A DNA stretch of 64,000 nucleotides from Sutcliffiella horikoshii (lineage in GTDB: Bacteria > Bacillota > Bacilli > Bacillales > Bacillaceae_I): NCBI RefSeq assembly GCF_002157855.1, contig NZ_CP020880.1, positions 4,154,001 to 4,218,000 of the forward strand. Reading direction: 5' to 3'. This document shows, piece after piece, positions 51,675-61,183 of this stretch. The notes beneath the pieces were generated by a model. That model did not search any database. It was not told where the DNA came from and saw nothing but the letters and a program-made list of their open reading frames with translations. Position numbers and translations under genes: made by a program. Numbering within the stretch: the stretch's first letter is position 1; the number at the start of each line of letters is the position of its first letter.

Positions 51675-52652
51675 ATGAAAAAGAATAGTTTTCTAGTCTT
51701 ATCTATGGTCTTAGTACTATCTTTATTTCTAGCTGCATGTGGCGGGGATAATGGATCTAGTGGTGAAGGTAGTTCTGAAGATCCGAAGTTAATGAGCATG
51801 CTGACAGGTGGAACGAGTGGTACATACTATCCGCTTGGTGGCGCAATGGCTAAAGTAATTACTGATGAAACTGATATTCAAACGGACGCTGTTTCTTCCA
51901 ATGCTTCGGCTGATAATGTAGTAGCATTAGCTGAGGGTGAAGCAGAAATCGCTTTCGTACAAACAGACGTTATGGCTAATGCTGTAGAAGGTACGAACGC
52001 ATTTGAAGGGAAAGCGGTTGACAATGTATTGGCACTTGGATCTTTGTATCCAGAAACCATTCAAATTGTAACACTTGCTGATTCTGGGATTTCTAGTGTA
52101 GAAGATTTAAAAGGGAAAAAGGTTTCTGTAGGTGCTCCTGGTTCAGGTACTTACATTAATGCAGAGCAAATCCTTGAAATTCATGGCATGACAATGGATG
52201 ATATTGATGCGCAAAACCTAGACTTTGGTGAGTCAACTGGTGGAATCCAAGATGGTAATATCGATGCGGCTTTCATTACTTCTGGTACTCCAACAGGTGC
52301 GGTTGACGGTTTATCCGCTACTAACCCTGTAAGTATCGTTCCAATTGCACAAGATAAAGTAGAAGAGTTAGTGGAAGCATATCCTTATTATGCTGCTGAT
52401 ACCATTCCAGCTGGAACTTACGGCATGGAAAATGAAGTAAACACAGTAGCTGTTCTTGCGATGTTAGCAGTATCTAAAGATCTTTCTGAAGATCTAGTTT
52501 ACAAAATCACAAAAGCAATCTATGAAAATACAGATGCAATTTCCCACGCTAAGGGTGAATTCATCACAATTGAAACAGCAACGGACGGAATCGGTATCGA
52601 CTTCCACCCTGGTGCTGAAAAGTACTTTAAAGAAGAAGGTCTATTAGATTAA
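51675..52652 (+). CDS. TAXI-family TRAP transporter binding lipoprotein
   Basis: A 325-residue TAXI-type solute-binding protein. Signal peptide and lipobox LAAC (Cys22), Gly/Ser linker, then LTGGTSGTYYPLGGAMAKV, the family hallmark near residue 43. The ATG follows AGGGGGAG. First gene of a TRAP cluster with DUF1850 and a fused permease. TAXI transporters carry acidic substrates such as 2-oxoglutarate or glutamate in characterised cases; the ligand here is unknown. Confidence 0.92.
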   Translation: MKKNSFLVLSMVLVLSLFLAACGGDNGSSGEGSSEDPKLMSMLTGGTSGTYYPLGGAMAKVITDETDIQTDAVSSNASADNVVALAEGEAEIAFVQTDVMANAVEGTNAFEGKAVDNVLALGSLYPETIQIVTLADSGISSVEDLKGKKVSVGAPGSGTYINAEQILEIHGMTMDDIDAQNLDFGESTGGIQDGNIDAAFITSGTPTGAVDGLSATNPVSIVPIAQDKVEELVEAYPYYAADTIPAGTYGMENEVNTVAVLAMLAVSKDLSEDLVYKITKAIYENTDAISHAKGEFITIETATDGIGIDFHPGAEKYFKEEGLLD

Positions 52653-52674
52653 TTTAAAATAACAGGACCAGATT

Positions 52675-52717
52675 GGCCGACACTTAATTTCCATTATGCT
52701 GTCGGTCCTTCTTTTTT
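52675..52717 (+). terminator. Leaky terminator after TRAP binding protein
   Basis: CCGACA pairs with TGTCGG, followed by TCCTTCTTTTTTATT. It lies between the binding-protein gene and its permease, where partial termination would give excess binding protein. Confidence 0.5.
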
Positions 52718-52757
52718 ATTTATGAGCTGCTAATAGCTATTTTTTAGGTGGGTTACC

Positions 52758-53285
52758 ATGAAAAAGAAAGTAATTGCCATTATTTTATCCTCTACAACCG
52801 TATTACTCTTATTGGGCCTTTTTTTGGTCCCATTTCGAACCGCGCTAGTTTTCCATGTACAAAACACCGAACAAATACAAGCATTCCTTCCCATTGATGA
52901 AGAGGACACATTTCAAATCATCTTTACACACTCCATCCATTTAACAGATGTAGTGGAAAAGTATAGGGTGCGAGATGATCGCCACATCGTACAAACAGAA
53001 ATTATTTACGAAGAATTCGGGATAGGCATGCCATCGAATGCGGAAGAGGGAGAAGAATTTGTATATGAAGATGGAAAATATCATATAAGAGATTTAAATA
53101 ACGTATTCTCCTCCATGAATGTCCGAAACGGCAAGACCGTTTCTAAGAATCGCCTTGCCTGGGGCGAGAATGGAGAAAAGATGGTATGGTTTAACGAATA
53201 CTTTACTCCAGGAGACTGGTATAATGTAAGAGTAGAAGAGTTGACATTATGGCAGTATATGAAAGGAATGAAAATACATGAGTGA
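52758..53285 (+). CDS. DUF1850 protein
   Basis: A 175-residue protein with one N-terminal membrane helix (about 5-27) and an extracytoplasmic beta-rich domain containing FTHSIHLTDVVEKYRV and the PSNAEEGEEF region, typical of DUF1850. These proteins are regularly encoded between TAXI binding proteins and fused TRAP permeases, as here; the gene overlaps the permease by eight bases. Its role in transport is not known. Confidence 0.85.
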   Translation: MKKKVIAIILSSTTVLLLLGLFLVPFRTALVFHVQNTEQIQAFLPIDEEDTFQIIFTHSIHLTDVVEKYRVRDDRHIVQTEIIYEEFGIGMPSNAEEGEEFVYEDGKYHIRDLNNVFSSMNVRNGKTVSKNRLAWGENGEKMVWFNEYFTPGDWYNVRVEELTLWQYMKGMKIHE

Positions 53286-55287
53286 TAAAAACGACCGACA
53301 GGAATTAACGGCTGAAGAACAAGAAAAGCTGCTAGAGAAGTACGATCCGGATGCACAAACAAGAAACCTTACCGGTTACGCAGCAAAAGTTGTCTTCTTT
53401 ATGTTGATTGCCTTTTCTCTTTTTCAACTATACACAGGAATATTTGGTCAGCTTACCGCATACTTGCAACGTACGGTTCACTTAGGTTTTGCTTTGACTT
53501 TGATATTCTTGCTATTTCCAGCCAGAAAAGGCGGAAACAAAACAAAAATTGCTTGGTATGATTATATTTTAGTAGGGTTGACCGTTGTAGTATGCGGATA
53601 TTGGCCAGTTTACTACGACACGTTAGTTCAACAAATAGGAAGCATCACTTCCGCACAAGCTGTTATTGGTGGCTTGGCCATCCTCCTAGTTATTGAAGCA
53701 ACAAGACGTGCCATCGGCCTGCCGATTACCATTATCGCCGTCGTGTTTATGGTTTACGCGCTTTTCGGCCCTTATATGCCAGGAATGCTGATTCATAGAG
53801 GACTTAGTCTCGAACAATTGATTCAATCTATGTTCTTTACAACAGATGGGATCCTTGGTACACCGTTACAGGTATCATCTACCTATATTTTCTTATTCTT
53901 ATTATTTGGTTCATTCTTGGTTCAAACTGGGGTTGGGAACTATTTCAATGATTTGGCAATTTCTATTGCCGGCAGACGAACAGGTGGACCTGCAAAGGTT
54001 GCAATTTTCTCCAGTGCTTTACAAGGTACGATTTCCGGTAGTTCCGTTGCTAACACGGTTACGACTGGATCTTATACGATTCCGTTGATGAAACGATTAG
54101 GGTATCACCGTAACTTCGCTGGTGCAGTAGAAGCAGCAGCATCCACTGGCGGACAAATCATGCCGCCAATAATGGGAGCGGCCGCCTTCTTAATGATCGA
54201 ATTTGCAGGTGTTCCTTATTGGGAAATTGCTAAAGCCGCAACAATCCCTGCTATTCTATATTTCTCTGGAATTTGGATTATGACCCACTTAGAAGCAAAA
54301 AAACAAGGGTTACTCGGTTTGCCGAAGGAAGAAATACCAAAGAAAAAGGAAGTACTGAAAAAGATACATCTTTTACTGCCTATCATCGTCATTGTTGTCC
54401 TATTGTTCCAAGGTTTCAGTATTGAGAGAACGGCATTATTAGGTATTTTGAGTACGATCATTGTAAGTTTATTTAGAAAAGATACCAGAATTACTCCAGC
54501 TAAATTCATCCTTGCTCTAACAAGCGGAGCACGCACTGCGCTTGGTGTTGCAGCTGCAACAGCTTGTGCGGGTATTATTGTGGGAGTGGTAACAAAAACT
54601 GGTCTTGGACTTAAACTTGGAAACAGTCTTGTAAGTATGGCTGCTTCCATTACATCCACGCCAACATTATTATTATTACTGACTCTATTCTTCACGATGA
54701 TCGCATCCATCATCTTGGGAATGGGTTCACCGACAACTGCGAACTATATCATTACGTCTACGATTGCACTTCCTGCAATTTTAGCGCTTAATGACCAATT
54801 AGAAGTTGCTATCCCGGTTCTTGCAGCGCACATGTTTGTGTTCTACTTCGGAATCGTGGCAGATATCACCCCACCGGTTGCATTAGCCGCGTTTGCTGCT
54901 ACAGGGATATCTAAAGGGGAGCCGATCCGTACAGGGATCAATGCATCAAAACTTGCAATTGCTGCATTCATCATTCCATATATGTTTGTGTTCCAGCCGC
55001 AGTTATTGATGATTGATACCACTATACCTGAAGTGGCCTGGATTCTTGTAACATCCATCATAGGGATGATTTCTATCGGAGCAGGACTTATCGGATTCTG
55101 GTACAGAAAACTTCACTGGATTGAACGTATCCTTACGGTTTTAACAGGTTTATTGTTAATCTACCCTGAAGCCAATACAGATATCTTCGGATTCATCGCT
55201 TTTGGTATTATGCTTGCGCTACAGATTTTCTGGAAGCGCGGGAGTACTGGAAAAGGTATAAAGAATACCGTTGGGGAAGCGAACTAA
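53278..55287 (+). CDS. Fused TRAP transporter permease (DctQM-type, TAXI)
   Basis: A 669-residue membrane protein combining a small four-helix DctQ-like N-terminal part (about 30-160) with a large DctM domain. Family marks include GSFLVQTGVGNYFNDLA, AVEAAASTGGQIMPPIMGA and IILGMGSPTTANYIITST. It uses a cation gradient rather than ATP to take up the acid delivered by the binding lipoprotein. Followed by a terminator. Confidence 0.92.
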   Translation: MSDKNDRQELTAEEQEKLLEKYDPDAQTRNLTGYAAKVVFFMLIAFSLFQLYTGIFGQLTAYLQRTVHLGFALTLIFLLFPARKGGNKTKIAWYDYILVGLTVVVCGYWPVYYDTLVQQIGSITSAQAVIGGLAILLVIEATRRAIGLPITIIAVVFMVYALFGPYMPGMLIHRGLSLEQLIQSMFFTTDGILGTPLQVSSTYIFLFLLFGSFLVQTGVGNYFNDLAISIAGRRTGGPAKVAIFSSALQGTISGSSVANTVTTGSYTIPLMKRLGYHRNFAGAVEAAASTGGQIMPPIMGAAAFLMIEFAGVPYWEIAKAATIPAILYFSGIWIMTHLEAKKQGLLGLPKEEIPKKKEVLKKIHLLLPIIVIVVLLFQGFSIERTALLGILSTIIVSLFRKDTRITPAKFILALTSGARTALGVAAATACAGIIVGVVTKTGLGLKLGNSLVSMAASITSTPTLLLLLTLFFTMIASIILGMGSPTTANYIITSTIALPAILALNDQLEVAIPVLAAHMFVFYFGIVADITPPVALAAFAATGISKGEPIRTGINASKLAIAAFIIPYMFVFQPQLLMIDTTIPEVAWILVTSIIGMISIGAGLIGFWYRKLHWIERILTVLTGLLLIYPEANTDIFGFIAFGIMLALQIFWKRGSTGKGIKNTVGEAN

Positions 55288-55304
55288 TACTTCATAAAAA
55301 AATG

Positions 55305-55338
55305 CCTGCCTCCGTTTGTTATTGGGGGCAGGTTTTTT
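55305..55338 (+). terminator. Terminator of TRAP cluster
   Basis: CCTGCCTCC pairs with GGGGGCAGG (one G-U), followed by six T residues. Confidence 0.88.
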
Positions 55339-55360
55339 AGTACAAGAATTTCACTTTCAC

Positions 55361-56146
55361 CTATTTTGGCTTCACGATTAAAGTACCCTTAATATCTTCG
55401 TTCATATATCCATGATGTGGTTTACATCCGTAAGTATATGTGCCAGGTTCAGGATCAATAACAATTAAGCCAGAGCGCCCCTGTTCCATATGCACACTTT
55501 CGCTTAACTCTGGAAACTGAAGAATGTGGCATTTATTTTCCGATTGATTTTTTATGTGGAATACTAACGGTTCCCCAGCCTGCACTTCTATCTTTTCCGG
55601 TTCGACTGAGTCTGGTTTCATCACAATGATCGGCAACTTTTCCATAGCTGTCGCGTTTAATCCTGTTACCCAATGTTGTTGGAGATAAAGACTTATCAAA
55701 AGACCCATGATGGTAGCCCCGTAAATGGCGCTTCTTACTTTTGGAAACCACCCAGGAGGTTGTTGAACTGAACGAAGATTGGCGACTAATCCGGCAGTCG
55801 AAAAAAATAAAATGCCAAGAACCAAAAGGGCAGTCAGGGTACTGATACCAAAGAAAGGATTGCTTGCTTCCAGCATAGCATTGTACTCTGGGTCGATATG
55901 CCTGAACATAGAGATAAAATAAGAGGGAACGGTTAGTATGCTGAATAAAAGGCCGTAAAGCATGCCAAGGATCGGTGTCCACTTCCATTTTATAAAGAAA
56001 AGCAATAAAGCCACAATCAGTGCCATTACGCCGTTCATGATATGTATGACGGGAAAATGGCGTAATAAAAATAATCCTGTAAGAATGATGGTACCAATTT
56101 GTAGAAACAAGAGTGTCGCTGCAAATCTGGTATAGCTGTTTATCAA
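55361..56146 (-). CDS. Membrane protein with C-terminal cupredoxin domain
   Basis: 261 residues: about five membrane helices (residues 8-150), a linker, then a beta-barrel with likely type 1 copper ligands His207 (CHILQF), Cys241, His244 and Met248 (GCKPHHGYM). The domain would face outside. It resembles quinol-oxidase or nitrous-oxide-type cupredoxin appendages and could carry electrons or hold copper. Lone gene, so its partner is unknown. Confidence 0.75.
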   Translation of the reverse strand: MINSYTRFAATLLFLQIGTIILTGLFLLRHFPVIHIMNGVMALIVALLLFFIKWKWTPILGMLYGLLFSILTVPSYFISMFRHIDPEYNAMLEASNPFFGISTLTALLVLGILFFSTAGLVANLRSVQQPPGWFPKVRSAIYGATIMGLLISLYLQQHWVTGLNATAMEKLPIIVMKPDSVEPEKIEVQAGEPLVFHIKNQSENKCHILQFPELSESVHMEQGRSGLIVIDPEPGTYTYGCKPHHGYMNEDIKGTLIVKPK

Positions 56147-56250
56147 CTGAACTCCCCCTTTTTTCGCTATGAAAATCCCAGGACTACTACTTACTACCTA
56201 TACTATGTTTTTCAATCTCCCTCATAACTTCATTTTTTGCCCATTATAAA

Positions 56251-56281
56251 AAGCATCAGGGCTTGGATTGCCCTAATGCTT
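56251..56281 (-). terminator. Terminator of pxp operon
   Basis: AAGCATCAGGGC pairs with GCCCTAATGCTT (one mismatch), followed on the minus strand by TTTTTAT. Confidence 0.9.
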
Positions 56282-56302
56282 CACAAAGTTAAGAAACTAT
56301 TA

Positions 56303-57247
56303 TCATGTCACTTTTCCGAGAACGCTGAAAAACTTGGCTCTTTTTTGATACAATTTTTGTGCTTCTTCCACAGACACTTCCCTGAATCGGATGGAAGTGC
56401 CTGGCTGAGCCTGCGCTAAAAGCGGAATATCATAAGAAATGACCGTGGCAATCCTTGTATATCCTCCAGTTGTCTGGCGATCTGCCATTAAAAGAATCGG
56501 ACTTCCATCTGCAGGTACTTGAATTCCCCCTAAAGGAATTGCTTCTGAAATGATATCGGCAGAAGTTTTATGTTCGATTTTTGGTCCTTTCAATCTGTAC
56601 CCCATGCGATCGGATTGTGGCGTAACTTCATAGGTAGAGGACAAAAACATTTCTACAGAGGATTCGTGAAAAACATCAAGATGCGGCCCAAGGCATACGC
56701 GGATTTCCATCTCTTTTTTAAATGATGGGACATTGTCAGGATGGATGGAACGACCTGGTGTTGCCTCAAGCGTAGGTTCTCCGTACAAAACATCATCTTT
56801 TTCCAACGCCCTGCCTTGGAACCCGCCGATTTGTGCCTTTAAGTATGTCGACTTACTTCCCATCAAGACTGGTACATCTAAGCCACCTGCCACACAAATA
56901 TAGGCACGGGCTCCTTCCACTGGCCTCCCAAACTCTATAAGCTCCCCTTTTTTCACCTTGAAGCTTTTCCACATAGGTGCTTGTTTTCCATTAACTTTCG
57001 GGGATAGACTGCCCCCACAAATGGCGACCACCACATCCTCTAGTACCTTTAATTCCGGACCCATTATGGTGACTTCGAGAGCGGCTTCTCCCTTATCGTT
57101 TCCAACCAAAAGGTTCCCAATCTGAAGAGAGTAATCATCCATGGCACCGGCAACTACCATCCCGAACTCTTGATAGCCTGTCCGGCCCAAATCCTGGATA
57201 GTCGTAAGTAGGCCAGGTTTCATTACTTGAAAAAGCGGACTACTCAT
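56303..57247 (-). CDS. pxpC: 5-oxoprolinase subunit C (biotin-dependent carboxyltransferase fold)
   Basis: A 314-residue PxpC/KipA-family protein (KPGLLTTIQDLGRTGYQEFG near residue 10, then VPSFKKEMEIRVCLGP, SDRMGYRLKGP and GGYTRIATV). With PxpA and PxpB it forms the ATP-dependent prokaryotic 5-oxoprolinase, which opens damaged, cyclised glutamate back to glutamate. Overlaps pxpA by four bases. The final gene of the operon. Confidence 0.9.
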   Translation of the reverse strand: MSSPLFQVMKPGLLTTIQDLGRTGYQEFGMVVAGAMDDYSLQIGNLLVGNDKGEAALEVTIMGPELKVLEDVVVAICGGSLSPKVNGKQAPMWKSFKVKKGELIEFGRPVEGARAYICVAGGLDVPVLMGSKSTYLKAQIGGFQGRALEKDDVLYGEPTLEATPGRSIHPDNVPSFKKEMEIRVCLGPHLDVFHESSVEMFLSSTYEVTPQSDRMGYRLKGPKIEHKTSADIISEAIPLGGIQVPADGSPILLMADRQTTGGYTRIATVISYDIPLLAQAQPGTSIRFREVSVEEAQKLYQKRAKFFSVLGKVT

Positions 57248-58017
57248 GGTTGATCCACCGCCTCAAAAGCTTGAATTGCCACTTTATTTTCCTCAAGTTT
57301 TTCTCTTAGTTTTCGCACAAATTCCAACGCTTCCCCCTCATCGCCGTGCACACAGATGGTATCTGCCTGGATGAAAATATCTTCTCCATTAACCGTCTGG
57401 ACTTTCCCATCTGTCACCATCCTCAATACACGCTCGACAGCAAGGTCTGCATCATGAATCATCGCATTCGCATGGGACCTTGGAGTAAGTGTTCCGTCCG
57501 GTTGATAAGTCCTGTCAGCAAAAACTTCCTGCGCCACTTTTAACCCAACTTTTCCCCCTGCCCGTACAAGTTCACTTTCCGCCAAACCGAATAAAATCAA
57601 TTTAGGATCGACCGCGTGAACTGCTTCTGCTATTGCTGTTGCCACCATCTCATCTTTGGATGCGAGGTTATATAAAGCGCCGTGCGGTTTTACATGGTGT
57701 ACATGTGTACCAGCTACTCTAGCAGCCGCTTGGATTGCCCCAATTTGATAGACTACCAGGTTAAAGATTTCCTGTTTGCTCATATGCATATCACGGCGGC
57801 CGAATCCGGCAAGGTCAGGGAAACCGGGGTGAGCTCCAATGGAGACGCCAAGTTCCGCAGCTTTCTGGACCGTTTTCATCAAAACGTTGTAATCCCCAGC
57901 ATGAAAACCACAGGCGATATTAGCTGAAGAGATATACTGAAGTACTTCCTCGTCATTTCCGATTGTATAGGCACCAAAGCTTTCCCCTAAATCACTGTTT
58001 AAATCAACGGTCTTCAT
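57244..58017 (-). CDS. pxpA: 5-oxoprolinase subunit A (LamB/YcsF family)
   Basis: A 257-residue YcsF-family protein: VDLNSDLGESFGAY at the N-terminus, SANIACGFHAGD and HVKPHGALYN are the conserved blocks with catalytic or binding residues. The ATG at 58017 has GGGGGAG six bases upstream; the frame opens seven codons earlier without a better site. Its start lies inside the end of pxpB (14-base overlap). Confidence 0.92.
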   Translation of the reverse strand: MKTVDLNSDLGESFGAYTIGNDEEVLQYISSANIACGFHAGDYNVLMKTVQKAAELGVSIGAHPGFPDLAGFGRRDMHMSKQEIFNLVVYQIGAIQAAARVAGTHVHHVKPHGALYNLASKDEMVATAIAEAVHAVDPKLILFGLAESELVRAGGKVGLKVAQEVFADRTYQPDGTLTPRSHANAMIHDADLAVERVLRMVTDGKVQTVNGEDIFIQADTICVHGDEGEALEFVRKLREKLEENKVAIQAFEAVDQP

Positions 58018-58750
58018 CGTGTGCTCCCCCTTTTGCATAACTTTTCACCTTGTATTCTCCACGTGCGACGGTTTGTTCTATCTTATCATATTCTTTCTGG
58101 TCAACAGGAACAAAGCGTATATAAGAACCGGCAGATAAAAGGATCGGCTCCCCATTATCTGGATCATAAAGCTTTACGGGCGTTCTGCCGATAATCTGCC
58201 ATCCGCCTGGAGTTTCTAATGGATACACCCCTGTTTGTTCTCCTGCTATCCCAACAGAACCTGCCTCAATTTTTGCACGTGGGTTCTCACGCCTTGGCGT
58301 AGCGATTTCTTTTGGCATCCCGCCTAAATAAGGAAAACCGGGGACAAAACCCATCATGTAAATAAGATATGGCTTGGCAGAGTGGATAGAGATAACCTCA
58401 TCATCGGTGCAACCATTATGGCTTGCCACTTCAGACAGGTCAGGACCAAGCTCTCCTCCGTACAGAACTGGGATTTCGTAAACGGTAGAGTTGGATGATA
58501 GGTCTTCTTTTTGCAATCTCTTCTGTATGTCCTCGAGCTTTTTGCACAAATCCTTATAGATAATTTTATCTGGTTGATAGAATATAGTGAGCGTTGTATA
58601 AGCCGGCACCCACTCGATAACACCATCGAGCTTTAGCTTCTTAAGTTGGTCTGCGAAAAGTCTGATCTCTTGATTTGTTCCTTCTGATATGTCGGACCCA
58701 AATAGAACCTTTATACCGGTATCCCCTAGTGGGTGAAATTCAATTTTCAA
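58004..58750 (-). CDS. pxpB: 5-oxoprolinase subunit B (KipI family)
   Basis: A 248-residue KipI-family protein with YLIYMMGFVPGFPYLGGMP and GSVGIAGEQTGVYPLETPGGW, the family's strongest signatures. Start is TTG at 58750 with GAGGGGG eight bases upstream. In B. subtilis KipI also inhibits sporulation kinase A; whether this protein does so is not known. Encoded 24 bases after the Nramp-fold transporter. Confidence 0.9.
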   Translation of the reverse strand: MKIEFHPLGDTGIKVLFGSDISEGTNQEIRLFADQLKKLKLDGVIEWVPAYTTLTIFYQPDKIIYKDLCKKLEDIQKRLQKEDLSSNSTVYEIPVLYGGELGPDLSEVASHNGCTDDEVISIHSAKPYLIYMMGFVPGFPYLGGMPKEIATPRRENPRAKIEAGSVGIAGEQTGVYPLETPGGWQIIGRTPVKLYDPDNGEPILLSAGSYIRFVPVDQKEYDKIEQTVARGEYKVKSYAKGGAHDEDR

Positions 58751-58774
58751 CTTGGTTTCCCCCTCAAGTCTTTT

Positions 58775-60004
58775 TTAGGAAAATAGCTTCGGCACCTGAT
58801 TAATTAACGTAACCCCTGCTAAGTAAGCTGTTGCAATAAACACAATCCCACCAAAAATCGTCAACCATAGAGGATGTTTGTAATCTCCGACGATCTCTTT
58901 TTTATATGCCGCAATTAATAGCGTTCCAAGTGCCACAGGTAAAATAAGTCCGTTAAACGCACCAGCCAAGATCAACAACAGAACCGGCTCGCCGATAAAA
59001 GCAAAAATAATCGTAGACACAACTATGAATCCAATGATGACTTTTGAGTTATTCTGATCAATCTTTTTAGACAATGTTCTTAAAAAAGAAACGGATGTAT
59101 ATGCGGCCCCGACAACAGATGTAATTCCCGCAGCCCAAAGCACTAGCCCGAACATTTTATACCCAACCATTCCGGCCGCTTCCATAAAGACGGACGCCGG
59201 CGGATTGTTTGGATCTAGCTTGAATCCCGTTGCAACCACTCCGAGCACAGCAAGGAACAAGAAAATTCGCATAATGGATGCGATGACAATACCAGATACC
59301 GAACTCTTCGTTACCTGGTGCAAATTTTCCTTCCCGCTAATTCCTGCATCCAAGAGTCTATGTCCACCAGCGAATGTAATATAGCCTCCAACCGTTCCCC
59401 CAACAAGGGTAATGATTGCGAACACATCAATCGTCTCCGGCGCAAATGTGCGGAAAACAGCCTCTCCAACAGGCGGATTACTTTGAAATGCCACATAAAG
59501 CGTGAGCAACACCATCATCAATCCCAAATAACGAGCAATCTTGTCCATTGCCACTCCTGCTTCTTTCGATAGGAAAATGCCTATGGCGATGGCAGCCGTG
59601 ATGAGGGCACCGATTCGCACATCGATTCCGAAAATCACGTTCATTCCAAGGCCCGCTCCGCCAATGTTACCAACGTTAAAGGCCAGACCGCCCAAAGCGA
59701 CCGCAAAAGCGAGGAAATACCCAAGCCCAGGCAAGACCATGTTTGCTATATCCTGCCCTCTTTTTTTAGATACGGCAATGATTCGCCACACATTTACCTG
59801 TACCCCGATGTCTAAGATAATCGACATTAAAATGACAAAGCCGAAACTAGCTAAAAGTTGTTCGGTAAAAACAGCCGTCTGCGTCAAAAATCCTGGTCCG
59901 ATGGCAGATGATCCCATCAGGAATGCCGCTCCAAGCAGGACACTCCAATTACTCTTCGTCGGTTTTTGTAAGTCTGTGTACGTGTTCTTCTGTTTTGACG
60001 ACAA
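58775..60004 (-). CDS. Nramp-fold transporter lacking the metal-binding motif (YcsG type)
   Basis: A 409-residue membrane protein with about eleven helices, related to Nramp divalent-metal transporters and to B. subtilis YcsG, which is also encoded with pxp genes. In true Nramp proteins helix 1 has Asp-Pro-Gly-Asn; here that position reads IGPGFLTQ (residues 35-42), so the metal-coordinating Asp and Asn are absent. A substrate related to 5-oxoproline or amino acids is more likely than a metal ion. Start is TTG at 60004 with AAAGGAGG eight bases upstream. First gene of the operon. Confidence 0.82.
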   Translation of the reverse strand: MSSKQKNTYTDLQKPTKSNWSVLLGAAFLMGSSAIGPGFLTQTAVFTEQLLASFGFVILMSIILDIGVQVNVWRIIAVSKKRGQDIANMVLPGLGYFLAFAVALGGLAFNVGNIGGAGLGMNVIFGIDVRIGALITAAIAIGIFLSKEAGVAMDKIARYLGLMMVLLTLYVAFQSNPPVGEAVFRTFAPETIDVFAIITLVGGTVGGYITFAGGHRLLDAGISGKENLHQVTKSSVSGIVIASIMRIFLFLAVLGVVATGFKLDPNNPPASVFMEAAGMVGYKMFGLVLWAAGITSVVGAAYTSVSFLRTLSKKIDQNNSKVIIGFIVVSTIIFAFIGEPVLLLILAGAFNGLILPVALGTLLIAAYKKEIVGDYKHPLWLTIFGGIVFIATAYLAGVTLINQVPKLFS

Positions 60005-60095
60005 TGGAAAAACCTCCTTTTATAAAATTCTAACTATTATTTTGATATACTAACACTACCATAAAACCGATAAGGATAAAAATTCACACACGAAA

Positions 60096-60120
60096 AAACC
60101 ACCTTTTGGGTAGGTGGTTT
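60096..60120 (-). terminator. Terminator of the degV-type gene
   Basis: AAACCACCT pairs with AGGTGGTTT, followed by six T residues on the minus strand. Confidence 0.9.
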
Positions 60121-60130
60121 AGTTTCTAGG

Positions 60131-60997
60131 TTATTTTTTTTCCATAAAAAAGAGGGAAAGCGCTCCAAGTCCAACATGTGTACCAACAGATACTCCCATC
60201 TGCATGATGTGGATGGTACCTGTGAAGTCTGTTTCGTTTTCTATCTTTATTTTTAAGTTTTCGGCAACTTTGATATCGGACGTATACCCAATGATGATAA
60301 AGTCCGTCACCGCTTCGTCATTACGTTTTATAAACTCTTCTACATAATGCTTGAGAACACGCTTTAAGCCTCTCTCTTTTGCGACGATGGCCCCTTTGCC
60401 GTTTTTCATCGTCATGATCGGCTTTAGCATTAATAGCTTTCCAAGAAATGCACTCGCATTCGTCAGCCTTCCGCTTTTGATCAAATGATCTAGGTCATCT
60501 ACGGAGAGGAAATGTTTCACATTGGTTTTATGACTTTCATTAAAATCTACTAACTCCTGAAATGATGAGCCGCTCTCTCGCATCATCGCACTTTTTAGCA
60601 CAAGCCAGCCGCTACCATGACTCATACACTTCGAATCTACCACATGGATCTTTACAGGTGATTCCGGATTTTCCTCAAAGAAATACCCTTTCGCCAATTC
60701 AGCTGACTGGTGGGATCCACTTGTCCCGCTGGACATGCATATACACAGGATTTCTTTATAACCGCTTTCAACAGCCTCGTTCATAATCGCCAAATACTCC
60801 ACTGGACTCGGCATTCCGGTCGTCGGAAACTCCGAAAGCGCCTCCATCATTCCGTAAAATTCATTCGGCTCTATGTCCACTCGATCCTTATATGTTTTTC
60901 CATCAATATTTATGCTTAAGGGTGCCAGACTAATGTCATACATCTCCAACACTTCATTTGATAAATCACAAGTTGAATCTGCCATTAATTTAATCAT
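60131..60997 (-). CDS. DegV-family fatty-acid-binding protein
   Basis: A 288-residue DegV-family protein: MADSTCDLS at residues 5-13 starts the first domain, with FPTTGMPSPVEY and SSGTSGSHQSAE as ligand-pocket segments and the C-terminal SVGTHVGLGALSLFF. These proteins bind fatty acids; some (FakB) present them to the FakA kinase. Bacillaceae carry several paralogues, so the chain-length preference here is unknown. Lone gene with its own terminator. Confidence 0.9.
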   Translation of the reverse strand: MIKLMADSTCDLSNEVLEMYDISLAPLSINIDGKTYKDRVDIEPNEFYGMMEALSEFPTTGMPSPVEYLAIMNEAVESGYKEILCICMSSGTSGSHQSAELAKGYFFEENPESPVKIHVVDSKCMSHGSGWLVLKSAMMRESGSSFQELVDFNESHKTNVKHFLSVDDLDHLIKSGRLTNASAFLGKLLMLKPIMTMKNGKGAIVAKERGLKRVLKHYVEEFIKRNDEAVTDFIIIGYTSDIKVAENLKIKIENETDFTGTIHIMQMGVSVGTHVGLGALSLFFMEKK

Positions 60998-61183
60998 TCA
61001 GTTCCTCCAATAAAACATACTGCATTCATCATAACTGAAAGGGCTTTATTAGACTATCTAATTTAGGTAAAAGGGGGGAGGGTAAAATAAGGAAACGGGA
61101 CCGTTGCTAATTTATTGAAAATTGTGTGATTAATGCTTTGGAACTGTTATAGTTAAGTAGACTCTGAGAAAAGGATGTGGGAT

